From: CAVZCC01 sp963773765
GTDB lineage: Bacteria; Actinomycetota; Acidimicrobiia; Acidimicrobiales; Microtrichaceae
DNA length: 64,000 bases
Assembly: GCA_963773765.1 (NCBI GenBank)
Contig: CAVZCC010000008.1
Coordinates: 62,001 to 126,000 of the forward strand
Direction of reading: 5' to 3'
The position numbers were made by a program, and so were the translations under genes. Positions 57,029-64,000 of this stretch are shown piece by piece (within the stretch, counting starts at the first letter, position 1; the number at the start of each line of letters is the position of its first letter). The notes beneath the pieces were generated by a model, which saw only the letters and a program-made list of their open reading frames with translations, had not been told where the DNA came from and did no database searches.

Positions 57029-58675
57029 TCAGTCATAGGTGGCCTCCAGCCACCAGGACCCCGCCTCCAGGGTGAGCAGGTGCGCCGCACCGGCGCTGGG
57101 GTGCGACGGGGCATCCCCGGACGCCAGCACCACCTGGAGCCGGGCCCGGCGACGGTGGCCGATCGGGTCCCACCACCGTTCCTCCACGCACCACGGCCCG
57201 GCCCAGGCCCGCAGCTCGCACCACGGCCCGCCGTCGACGGAGCACCGCGCCGGCACCCCCGAGATGAGCCCCCGGCCCCCCACCCCGATGCGCCGGCCCG
57301 ACTCGTCCACCAGGTCCGCCGGCAACGGGCGGGGCCACACCACCGCCGGGGCAGGGGCGGGCAGCGCCCCCGGCCACGGCTCCGGACCCGGCGCGGCCCG
57401 GGCCGCAGTGTCCACCGTGTCCAGCGGGACCAACCGGTACTGCTCCGCCGGTGAGCGGCCGCCCTGCCACTCCGGCACCAGCACCGCGTCCGCCCCCACC
57501 AGGGCCTGGACCCGGGCCAGGGCCCGCAGGGCCCGCTCCCCCGCTTCGGTGGACCCGCCCCAGAACCCGAGCTGGCGGCCGTCGTCGGCCACCACCTCGT
57601 CCGGCACCAGCTCGATGCGGCTGACCCCACCCTCGCAGCGGGCCGCGGTGCGGCCGGTGCCCAGCCATCCCTCCAGCTGCCAGCGGACGCGCTGGCCGAT
57701 GGCAGCGGCGGACAACGCTCCCTCGTGGCGCCACAGGCGCTCGATGCGGTCCCCCACCTCCGTCTCGGCCACCACCAGCACCCGGGTGCAGGCCAGGCCG
57801 CGGGAGGACAGCTCGTCGTGCAGGGTGTCCGCCAGGGCCTTGGCCGTGAACGCGGCACGGTCCACCCGGTCCGCCGGCGGGTCGATCGCAGCCGAGACCC
57901 GCAGGTCCGGTGGCGGTTCGGTCACCTCCGGGGGGCGCTCCTCCTGGCCGGACACCAACCGGTGGGCATCCAGGCCGACCGCACCGAACCGGGCCAGGAC
58001 GTCCGGTGCCGGCAGCGCCGCGAACCGTCCCAGGGTGCGCAGCCCCAACCGGCGCAGCACGTCGACCAGGTCGTCGGACCCCGCGGTCCTGCCGGCACCC
58101 ACCAGCCCCGCGTCGGCCAGCCGGGCCACGGGCAGGGGGGCCAGGAACGACGCCGTCGCCCCCCCGGCCACCACCAACGGCGGGCCGCCACCGCGACGCA
58201 CCGCCTCCTGGGCCACCAGCCCCGCGGCCCGGGGGCCGTCGGCGATGCCCACACCGATCACGCAGGCCGCAGCGCCGTCCGCCATGGCGGCCACGGCCCC
58301 CCGGACCCGATCCAGCACCAGCGCGGCCAGCGCCCGGTCACCGCCGTGGTAGCGCGACGGGCCCCGGGTGGGCACCGCGCATCGACCGGGGGCGGTGACC
58401 TCCAGCCGGGGAGCCAGGTCCTCCAGCACGGCCAGCACCGGCTCGAAGGCGCGGGCGTCCCGGCCCTCGTCCCGTTCGTGGACCTCCACCGAGGGACACC
58501 GGGCCTGCGCCTCCCGCCGCCGCAGCCCCGGCACCACCCCCTGGTCCCGGGCCGCGGGGCTGACCGAGACCACCCGGTTGGCGTGCAGGACCGCCACCGG
58601 GACGTGCGGTGGACGGCCGGTGGCGACCGCCGGCCACTCGTCGCACCACAGGGCCAGGGTGCGGACCGGCTCCAC
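57029..58675 (-). CDS. imuB: ImuB, Y-family polymerase-like mutasome subunit
   Basis: A 548-aa catalytically dead Y-family homologue. The N-terminus RTLALWCDEWPAVATGRPPH aligns with Y-polymerases but lacks their metal-binding acidic residues, as in mycobacterial ImuB. VPVAVLHANRVVSVSPAARD, ARCPSVEVHERDEGRDARAF, LRRLGLRTLGRFAALPAPDV (helix-hairpin region) and VWPRPLPADLVDESGRRIGV follow, and it ends GSWWLEATYD. ImuB normally binds the beta clamp and bridges ImuA' and DnaE2. GTG 58675 is 20 bases after the imuA' stop, one operon. It is about 9 kb from dnaE2. Confidence 0.87.
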   Translation of the reverse strand: MEPVRTLALWCDEWPAVATGRPPHVPVAVLHANRVVSVSPAARDQGVVPGLRRREAQARCPSVEVHERDEGRDARAFEPVLAVLEDLAPRLEVTAPGRCAVPTRGPSRYHGGDRALAALVLDRVRGAVAAMADGAAACVIGVGIADGPRAAGLVAQEAVRRGGGPPLVVAGGATASFLAPLPVARLADAGLVGAGRTAGSDDLVDVLRRLGLRTLGRFAALPAPDVLARFGAVGLDAHRLVSGQEERPPEVTEPPPDLRVSAAIDPPADRVDRAAFTAKALADTLHDELSSRGLACTRVLVVAETEVGDRIERLWRHEGALSAAAIGQRVRWQLEGWLGTGRTAARCEGGVSRIELVPDEVVADDGRQLGFWGGSTEAGERALRALARVQALVGADAVLVPEWQGGRSPAEQYRLVPLDTVDTAARAAPGPEPWPGALPAPAPAVVWPRPLPADLVDESGRRIGVGGRGLISGVPARCSVDGGPWCELRAWAGPWCVEERWWDPIGHRRRARLQVVLASGDAPSHPSAGAAHLLTLEAGSWWLEATYD

Positions 58676-58695
58676 CGCTCACACCGCCCGACAGC

Positions 58696-59550
58696 TCATC
58701 CGGCCCGGCGCCGCAGCGGCACCACGGCCGCCCCGCCCGGCGCGACATCGCCCGACACCACATCACCGGGCGCGACATCACCGGGCGCGACATCGCCACT
58801 GGATGCCCCCGCCACCACCGACACGGTCCCGTCCGGGCCGGGGAGCCACAGGTCCGACCGGCGCGGCCTGGCCATGCCACCCCGGCCCTGCACCGTGACG
58901 CTGACCCGCCGGGACCGGAGGTGGCCCCATCCCTCCCCCGGTCCCGACCACTGCGCCGCGCCCACCGCCAGGCGGACGTCGGAGCCGACCCAGGCCCGGC
59001 GGGCCCGGCCGGAGCCGGACCGGCCCAGACCCGCCGCCACCGCGCCACCGACGGCCATCAGCACCGCGCCCCGCTCCCGGGCCCGGGCCGACAGCCGACG
59101 TACCTCCGCCGCGGTGGGTGCGTGCTCCGGGCCGCACACGACCACGTCGAACGCGTCCACCAGCGCGGCCACGACGGTGGCCCATGCCGCGGCCGGGGGA
59201 CGGACGACCACCACCCGTTCCAGGTCCACCCCGAGCTGGGCCGCCGCGGCCCAGCCCAGTTCCGGCAGCCCCACGCAGGCCGCCCAGGAACCGGCCCGGG
59301 TGGGGCCGGCCAGCACGGCGAAGGCCAGGGCGGTGGTGCCGGACCCACCGGCGACCGACACGGTGGAGCCCCGCTGCAGCCCCCGGGCCGGCAGGAGCTG
59401 TTCCACCGCCGGCACCACGGGCAGCGCCCGCTCATGGGCCAGCGTGACGGGGCGGATCTGTTCCACCAGGTCCCTCAGGGGAGCCAGGCGGGTGGCGCGG
59501 TCGTCCCCGGTGGCACCCACCTCCACGCTCGCGACCCCGTCCCCCGTCAT
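58696..59550 (-). CDS. imuA': ImuA', RecA-like mutasome accessory protein
   Basis: A 284-aa RecA-fold protein with LLPARGLQRGSTVSVAGGSG in place of a full Walker A, then TALAFAVLAGPTRAGSWAAC, WAAAAQLGVDLERVVVVRPP and FDVVVCGPEHAPTAAEVRRL. Genes of this type precede imuB in actinobacteria and recruit DnaE2 to lesions. The C-terminus contains a degenerate SGDVAPGDVAPGDV repeat (58735-58800) before PLRRRAG. ATG 59550 lies 12 bases downstream of a perfect LexA box. Confidence 0.85.
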   Translation of the reverse strand: MTGDGVASVEVGATGDDRATRLAPLRDLVEQIRPVTLAHERALPVVPAVEQLLPARGLQRGSTVSVAGGSGTTALAFAVLAGPTRAGSWAACVGLPELGWAAAAQLGVDLERVVVVRPPAAAWATVVAALVDAFDVVVCGPEHAPTAAEVRRLSARARERGAVLMAVGGAVAAGLGRSGSGRARRAWVGSDVRLAVGAAQWSGPGEGWGHLRSRRVSVTVQGRGGMARPRRSDLWLPGPDGTVSVVAGASSGDVAPGDVAPGDVVSGDVAPGGAAVVPLRRRAG

Positions 59551-59561
59551 GGCGGCCAGTA

Positions 59562-59577
59562 TCGAACACCTGTTCGA
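59562..59577. promoter_or_regulatory. LexA (SOS) box TCGAACACCTGTTCGA
   Basis: A perfect CGAAC-N4-GTTCG SOS box 12 bases upstream of imuA' and 48 bases upstream of the divergent GH127 gene. It matches the dnaE2 box in both arms and position, so the two halves of the mutasome should be co-induced. Confidence 0.85.
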
Positions 59578-59624
59578 TGGTGGCAAGTGGTTCGCTCCCC
59601 CCGCCCGTGTGACACGCTGAGCCC

Positions 59625-61427
59625 ATGGCCGGGGGAACCGCTTCGTCGCTGACCGTGGAGCTGGAGGACGGGTTCTGGAGGCCCCGTCGTGACCAGCTCC
59701 GGGACCACACCCTCCCCGTGCTGCTGGACCGGCTGGAGGAGGCGGGAGCGGTCGACGCCTTCCGCCGGCTGGGGCCGGATGCAGCGCAGGTCGAGCGCCG
59801 GGGCCTGTGGTTCTCCGACTCGGACCTCTACAAGTGGATGGAGGCGGCGGCCTGGGCCGGGCGCCAGGACCTGCTCGACCCCGTGATCGAGGTGGTCCGC
59901 CTCGGGCAGCGCCCCGACGGCTACCTCCACACCTTCTTCGACACCGGGCCCGGCTCCCAGCCCCGCTACCGGGACCTGGGCACCAGCCACGAGTGGTACT
60001 GCGCCGGCCACTTCGTGGAGGCCGCCCTGGCCCACCACACGGTGACCGGCGAGTCGGTCCTGTTGGACATGGCCCGCTGCTGGGCCGACCACCTCGGTGC
60101 AACGTTCGGGCCCGGCACCGACGGGCGCACCGACGGCCACCCCGAGGCCGAGCTCGCCCTGGCCGCGCTGGCGGAACGGACCGGCGAGGAGCGGTACCTG
60201 GCCCAGGCCCGCTGGGTGCTGGAGCAGCAGCTGGCCGCCAGCGGCGGGTCGGTCGACACCGTCGACCTGGCCGGCCACGCGGTCAAGGCCCTGTACCTGG
60301 CCACCGGGATCGCCGCCGTCGCCCGGGCCACGGGCGAGGACCCGTGGTGCAGCGCCGCCGAACGCCTCTTCGACACCCTGGTGAACGAGCGCTCCTACCC
60401 CACCGGCGGTGTGGGGGGTCGGTGGCTGGACGAGTCCGTCGGCAAGCCGTACGAGATGCCCGACGCCATGTCGTACACCGAGAGCTGCGCCGCGGTGGCC
60501 GCCACACGGTTCTGCCGGCAGGTGTGGGACCTGACCTCGGACCCACGGGCGCTGGACCAGGTCGAGGTGCTGCTCTACAACGCCGTGCCCTGCGGGGTGG
60601 GCGCCGACGGCGAGTCGTGGTTCTACTCCCAGCCCCACGCCGTGGCCGAGGTCAGCGCTGAGACCAACCCGTGGGTGTCACCCTTCGAGTACCACCAGAA
60701 CAACCTGCTGGGCTGGTTCCCGTCCCGGCGGCACCGCTGGTTCGACGTGGCGTGCTGCCCCCCCAACCTGGCCCGCATGTTCGCCACGGTGGACCACCAC
60801 GTGGCCGACCTCGACCCGTCCGGGGACCTCCGCGTCCACCTCCCGGTGGCGGCCCGGATCACCGGCGGGGGCTGGGACGTGCAGGTGGCGGGCCGGTACC
60901 CCGACGACGGCGACGTGACCGTCCGGGTCCACCGGGCCCCGGCGGGACGCGACGTCCGGCTCCGCATCCCGGGCTGGGCCGGGGGCGACGGCCACCGGGT
61001 CGTCGCCGACGGGGACACGGCGACGCTGGTGGTGGCCGACGAGTGGTGGGAGACCGACCGGCGGGTGGAGGGCGCCACCGGCACGGTGTTCCTCCGCCGG
61101 GGACCGGTGGTGCACTGCGTCGAGGGTCACGACGCGCCCGGCGTGGACCTGCGCGACCTGGTCGTCGACCCGACCCTGCCCCCGGAGCGGGCGTTCGCCC
61201 GCGTGCCCGGGCCGGATGCCGGCGGCCTGCACCGACCGGCCACACCCGACGCACCGTCGACCGAACCGGTCCCCGGTGTCACGACGGTCCCGTACCACGC
61301 GTGGGCGAACCGGGGCGTCGGCACCATGCGCCTCCGCTTCCCGCGGACCCGGGGCCGCGTCGCTCAGGAGTCGGCGGCGGGTGACCCGAAGGACGCGGGG
61401 TCGGGGACCTCCACGCCGGGCCGGTAG
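59625..61427 (+). CDS. GH127-family beta-L-arabinofuranosidase-like glycosidase
   Basis: A 600-aa cytosolic glycosidase (no signal peptide). WSDSDLYKWMEAAAW-type sequence (seen as FSDSDLYKWMEAAAWAGRQ), RPDGYLHTFFDTG, DLGTSHEWYCAGHFVEAALA and MSYTESCAAVAATRF are family landmarks. Then FEYHQNNLLGWFPSRRHRWF and CCPPNLARM, the last holding the paired Cys that with the ESC residues form the zinc/nucleophile site of GH127. It should release beta-L-arabinofuranose or a related pentose. The last 20 or so residues overlap the convergent Nfu_N-like gene by 64 bp. Start ATG 59625, 48 bases from a LexA box; SOS control seems unlikely but is not excluded. Confidence 0.88.
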   Translation: MAGGTASSLTVELEDGFWRPRRDQLRDHTLPVLLDRLEEAGAVDAFRRLGPDAAQVERRGLWFSDSDLYKWMEAAAWAGRQDLLDPVIEVVRLGQRPDGYLHTFFDTGPGSQPRYRDLGTSHEWYCAGHFVEAALAHHTVTGESVLLDMARCWADHLGATFGPGTDGRTDGHPEAELALAALAERTGEERYLAQARWVLEQQLAASGGSVDTVDLAGHAVKALYLATGIAAVARATGEDPWCSAAERLFDTLVNERSYPTGGVGGRWLDESVGKPYEMPDAMSYTESCAAVAATRFCRQVWDLTSDPRALDQVEVLLYNAVPCGVGADGESWFYSQPHAVAEVSAETNPWVSPFEYHQNNLLGWFPSRRHRWFDVACCPPNLARMFATVDHHVADLDPSGDLRVHLPVAARITGGGWDVQVAGRYPDDGDVTVRVHRAPAGRDVRLRIPGWAGGDGHRVVADGDTATLVVADEWWETDRRVEGATGTVFLRRGPVVHCVEGHDAPGVDLRDLVVDPTLPPERAFARVPGPDAGGLHRPATPDAPSTEPVPGVTTVPYHAWANRGVGTMRLRFPRTRGRVAQESAAGDPKDAGSGTSTPGR

Positions 61428-61702
61428 TACGTGTACAGATCCTCGATGATCCCGGCGATGCCGTCGGCGTCGCCGCCCCGGGCCAGCTCGACGGTGATGA
61501 CGTTCGAGTTGATGTGGATGAGCTCGATGCCACCGTGTTCGAACAGGCGGCGGGCCAGCACGTCCGGCGGGCGGTCGCCCTCCACCGGGCGGTCCTGGCG
61601 GTACCGCTCATGGCCCATGCCGGTCAGGGTCCGGTTGATCTCGTAGCGGATCACGCCGGGACGGCTGGACGGCTTCTCGAGGACGGTGACGGGCTGACCC
61701 AT
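61364..61702 (-). CDS. Small Nfu/NifU N-terminal-like domain protein
   Basis: A 112-aa protein. RYEINRTLTGMGHERYR, then PPDVLARRLFEHGGIELIHI and NSNVITVELARGG reproduce the pattern of the Nfu_N (scaffold N-terminal) domain. The Fe-S-binding CxxC domain of full Nfu is absent, so this is a stand-alone domain rather than a cluster donor. The C-terminus IAGIIEDLYTYYRPGVEVPD is helical and acidic. It is divergent from the truncated haemoglobin gene (113-bp gap). A role in Fe-S or haem maintenance is inference only. Confidence 0.75.
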   Translation of the reverse strand: MGQPVTVLEKPSSRPGVIRYEINRTLTGMGHERYRQDRPVEGDRPPDVLARRLFEHGGIELIHINSNVITVELARGGDADGIAGIIEDLYTYYRPGVEVPDPASFGSPAADS

Positions 61703-61815
61703 AGCGGCGCCGATCGTAGCCGCGGCGACCCGGCCGGCCCCACTTCCCGACGGTGCACCCGACGGGGCCCGGGCCGTGGCTGGCGCCCACCGCGGCCCGG
61801 GACCACCATGGCCGG

Positions 61816-62307
61816 GTGCAGAGCGACAGCAGCGGACCCGGACCCCAGCCCGTGCCGGGGCCACCCCGGCGCAACCCGGAACAACACGGCGAGGACGACG
61901 CCTACCAGGTGACCATCTTCTCCGCCGTGGGCGGCCAGCCGTTCTTCGACCGCCTGGTGGGCCACTTCTACGACCGGGTCGCCACCGACGAGGTCCTGTT
62001 GCGGCTGTACCCCGACCAGGTCGACCTGGGCCCGGCCCGCGAGCGCCTGGCCCTGTTCCTGGGCCAGTACTGGGGAGGGCCCACCACCTACTCGGACCAG
62101 CGGGGCCACCCCCGGCTGCGGATGCGCCACGCGCCGTTCGTCATCGGCGCCACCGAGCGCGACCACTGGTTGGACGCCATGCTCCTGGCGCTGGACGCCA
62201 CGCTGCCGGAGGCGCCGCTCGACGACGAGCTCCGCGCCGCCGTCGGCGAGCGCATGCGCGACTACTTCGAGATGTCGGCGACCGCCATGGTCAACACCCA
62301 GGGCTGA
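61816..62307 (+). CDS. glbO: Group II truncated haemoglobin (GlbO)
   Basis: About 163 aa from GTG 61816; later starts are possible because the first 30 residues are Pro/Gly-rich. The globin core is clear: VTIFSAVGGQPFFDRLVGHF, YDRVATDEVLLRLYPDQVDL, LALFLGQYWGGPTTYSDQRG and HPRLRMRHAPFVIGATERDH with WLDAMLLAL. RMRH carries the proximal His, and Trp in RDHWLDAM is the trHbO-specific G8 residue. These proteins bind O2 and help against peroxide and nitrosative stress. A hairpin terminator follows at 62369. Confidence 0.92.
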   Translation: MQSDSSGPGPQPVPGPPRRNPEQHGEDDAYQVTIFSAVGGQPFFDRLVGHFYDRVATDEVLLRLYPDQVDLGPARERLALFLGQYWGGPTTYSDQRGHPRLRMRHAPFVIGATERDHWLDAMLLALDATLPEAPLDDELRAAVGERMRDYFEMSATAMVNTQG

Positions 62308-62368
62308 CGCAGCCCCGCCGTTCCCACGGCCCCACCACAGCTCCCCCGCCCCGAACATGCGGCAGCGA

Positions 62369-62385
62369 TCGGGCCGGCGGCCCGA
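62369..62385. terminator. Hairpin terminator between convergent genes
   Basis: TCGGGCC-GGC-GGCCCGA, a 7-bp perfect stem with a 3-nt loop, between the glbO stop and the SDR stop. A weaker CGCAG-AAA-CTGCG hairpin follows near 62394. Confidence 0.55.
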
Positions 62386-62425
62386 AAGGTGACGCAGAAA
62401 CTGCGAGTCGGACCGGTCGGACCGG

Positions 62426-63307
62426 TCAGACCGGGTCGTCCGGTTCGAGCGTGCCCATGGCCCGCCGCATGAGCATGGAGTCCGTCGCCGAGCTCTCGGC
62501 CACCACCATGCCGTCCAGGGAGGTCGCCCGGTCCCATCCGTCGACGACGGCGTCGAACGTGAGCGGCACCGTGCTCTCCAGCCCGGGGGCGACCCCCATC
62601 ACCACACGGCCGACACGCCCGGCTCCGACCGAGAAGCACTCCCCGGTCGTCGGACAGGCAGGGTGCAGGAGCCACGACACGACCGGGGCGACCTCGGCCG
62701 GGTCGAAGGCCTGCTCCATCCAGGCCCGCACCGCGGGGTCGGGGTAGGTCGCGGCCATCGGCGTGTAGGCCATGGGCATGACGGCGTTGGCCCGGATGCC
62801 GTGACGGCGGCCGTCGAGCGCCATCGAACGGGTGAGGGACCAGATCGCCCCCTTGGCCGCGGCGTAGTCGGAGGTGCCGGCCAGCCCCATGGCGGTGGCC
62901 GACGAGGTCGTCACGATGGCTCCGTCACCGGCGGCCCGCAGGTGCGGCCACGCCGCCCGGCACCACGACGCGGTGTGGTGGAGGTGGCTGCGCACCACCC
63001 GGTCGAACACCTCGTCGTCGTAGCGGTGGACGGGTCCGGCGGCGGCTCCCCGTCCTGCGTTGCACACCAGTCCGTCCAGCCGCCCGTGGGTGTCCAGGGC
63101 CGACGCGACGGTTCGTTCCGCCACGCCTGACTCGGTGACGTCGCCCACCACGGCCGATGCCCCGACCGACGCCGCGACGCCGACCACGCCGGCGTCGACG
63201 TCGACGAGCACCACCTCGGCCCCCAGCGACGCCAGGTGCCGGCCGTAGGCGGCGCCCAACCCGGCGGCCCCGCCGGTGACGATGACGACACGACCGACCA
63301 GATCCAC
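62426..63307 (-). CDS. SDR-family oxidoreductase with C-terminal extension
   Basis: About 293 aa from GTG 63307; no good ribosome site separates this from other starts. VDLVGRVVIVTGGAAGLGAA is the NAD(P) motif (GxxxGxG), LVCNAGRGAAAGP the NAG motif, TTSSATAMG the Ser region, and YAAAKGAIWSLTRSMALDGR the YxxxK active site. After the SDR core a roughly 60-residue tail (CFSVGAGRVGRVVMGVAPGL to MRRAMGTLEPDDPV) matches the MaoC/steroid-degradation type SDRs. It lies 67 bp downstream of the TetR gene on the same strand, suggesting a regulator-enzyme unit. Confidence 0.85.
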   Translation of the reverse strand: MDLVGRVVIVTGGAAGLGAAYGRHLASLGAEVVLVDVDAGVVGVAASVGASAVVGDVTESGVAERTVASALDTHGRLDGLVCNAGRGAAAGPVHRYDDEVFDRVVRSHLHHTASWCRAAWPHLRAAGDGAIVTTSSATAMGLAGTSDYAAAKGAIWSLTRSMALDGRRHGIRANAVMPMAYTPMAATYPDPAVRAWMEQAFDPAEVAPVVSWLLHPACPTTGECFSVGAGRVGRVVMGVAPGLESTVPLTFDAVVDGWDRATSLDGMVVAESSATDSMLMRRAMGTLEPDDPV

Positions 63308-63374
63308 CTCCGGACGGTAGCTGCGCCGTCGGTCCGCAGCCCCGCTCCCGGGACGGCGCCGGTCGGGTTCCCCG

Positions 63375-64000
63375 TCAGTCCAGCGGCACCGTGATGCCTG
63401 CGCCCTCGGCCGCCACCGCCATGGCCCGGTCGAAGAACACCGCGTGGTCGGTGACCACGTTGTGGAGGTGGCCGAACAGCTCGAAGCTGATCGCACCGAT
63501 GAGGGCGATCCACATGACCAGCGACCGTTCCACGAAGTCCTGGAACGGGGCGGCGGGCACGCCGCCGGCCAGGGCCACGACGTCCTCCTCCAGGACCCGG
63601 GGACCGGGCAGTGGATGGGGCGACGGGCTGACCACGCCCGTCCGCTCGGCGTCCCCGCACACCGAGGCCAGGACCCGGGCGATGCGGGTGGCCGGCTCGA
63701 CGGTGGCGGTCGGCGCCGCGTAGCCGACCACCGGCGAGCCGTACACCAGCGCGAACTCCTGGGGATTGGCCAGCGCCCAGCGCCGGACGGCCCGGCACAC
63801 GTCCAGCCAGCGGCGCCCCGGGCCGGACCCGGCTCCGAGGGACTGCCGGTCGGCCCGCTCCGCGGCCTCACCGACGGCGTCGTAGGCATCGATGATCAGC
63901 GCCGTCAGCAGCTCGTCCCGACTGGCGAAGTACCGGTAGACCGCGGACGAGGCCATGCCCAGGTCCCGGGCCACCGCCCGCAGCGACAGCGCCGCCGCGC
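63375..64000 (-). CDS. TetR-family regulator, N-terminus beyond the window
   Basis: At least 208 aa visible; the 5' end lies past 64000. The helix-turn-helix reads LRAVARDLGMASSAVYRYFA, then SRDELLTALIIDAYDAVGEA. The ligand-binding half contains RRWALANPQEFALVYGSPVV and the C-terminal PFQDFVERSLVMWIALIGAI, matching the WHG/TetR_C_13 type. It may control the SDR gene just downstream. Its operator would be upstream, outside the window. Confidence 0.9.
   Translation of the reverse strand, partial: AAALSLRAVARDLGMASSAVYRYFASRDELLTALIIDAYDAVGEAAERADRQSLGAGSGPGRRWLDVCRAVRRWALANPQEFALVYGSPVVGYAAPTATVEPATRIARVLASVCGDAERTGVVSPSPHPLPGPRVLEEDVVALAGGVPAAPFQDFVERSLVMWIALIGAISFELFGHLHNVVTDHAVFFDRAMAVAAEGAGITVPLD

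Noticed and set aside
59625..61427. SOS regulation of the GH127 glycosidase from the imuA' LexA box
   Set aside because: The box is placed correctly for imuA' (12 bases before its ATG). For the glycosidase it is 48 bases away and the function is unrelated to repair, so shared control is noted only as a possibility.

Overview
The window is very GC-rich, densely coded actinobacterial DNA. Markers that point there are a mycothiol-conjugate amidase (Mca), several F420-type luciferase-like (LLM) oxidoreductases, a wax-ester synthase/DGAT protein, an ImuA'/ImuB/DnaE2 mutasome with Gram-positive-type LexA boxes, a group II truncated haemoglobin, and many GTG starts in overlapping operons. Acidimicrobiia, or a metagenome-assembled relative, is my best guess from gene content; no rRNA or other marker fixes it.

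Layout. 0-6.8 kb: a four-gene minus-strand operon with ATGA overlaps (two paralogous acyltransferase-3 membrane proteins, an AhpD-like protein, an SDR), then two acyl-CoA dehydrogenases, one glutaryl-CoA-type. 6.8-13 kb: a lipoprotein, a GTGA-coupled operon of SulP transporter, DHA2-type exporter and two-helix ion channel, and a Tat-exported PhoX-like phosphatase. 13-21 kb: hydrolase, RecB-like Fe-S nuclease, PAP2 phosphatase, WS/DGAT, LLM oxidoreductase, SDR, and a methyltransferase fused to a Mug-type DNA glycosylase. 21-33 kb: a catabolic island (two LLM enzymes, carotenoid-cleaving oxygenase, acyl-CoA synthetase, thioesterase, amidase, glutamate decarboxylase, thiolase). 33-44 kb: nuclease lipoprotein, ChbG/YdjC deacetylase, Mca, MFS carrier, a duplicated PhoU/RCK_C regulator, thioesterase plus acyl-CoA dehydrogenase, BI-1 protein, M15 peptidase and AIM24 protein. 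44-60 kb: DNA-damage and signalling genes (dnaE2, AlkB, an M3 peptidase, a PAS-PAS-GGDEF-EAL protein, an OmpR-type two-component system, a cysteine-rich lipoprotein, imuA'-imuB). 60-64 kb: GH127 glycosidase, Nfu_N-like protein, GlbO, SDR and a TetR regulator cut by the window edge.

The most striking feature is not a gene. Eighteen coding sequences appear broken by +1 frameshifts. In nearly every case I resolved (about 80 sites, about 60 of them between 20.7 and 32.3 kb) the extra base lies at the third position of a codon, and the two adjacent bases are synonymous alternatives (for example GG followed by both G and C, then the next codon). Dropping one base of each pair restores full-length conserved proteins. 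I read this as two strain haplotypes merged in the consensus, with both alleles of synonymous SNPs written out. The affected genes are therefore annotated here as intact rather than as pseudogenes. One of them (56415-56899) has no usable continuous frame at all.

Regulation visible in the sequence: perfect LexA boxes before dnaE2 and imuA'; a 15-bp palindrome over the presumed -35 of the carotenoid oxygenase gene; a repeated palindromic terminator family; and at least nine genes with a TANNNT hexamer 6-8 nt before the start codon, which suggests leaderless transcription. No tRNA, rRNA, CRISPR array, IS element or prophage was recognised, and no stretch longer than about 300 bases is without a gene.
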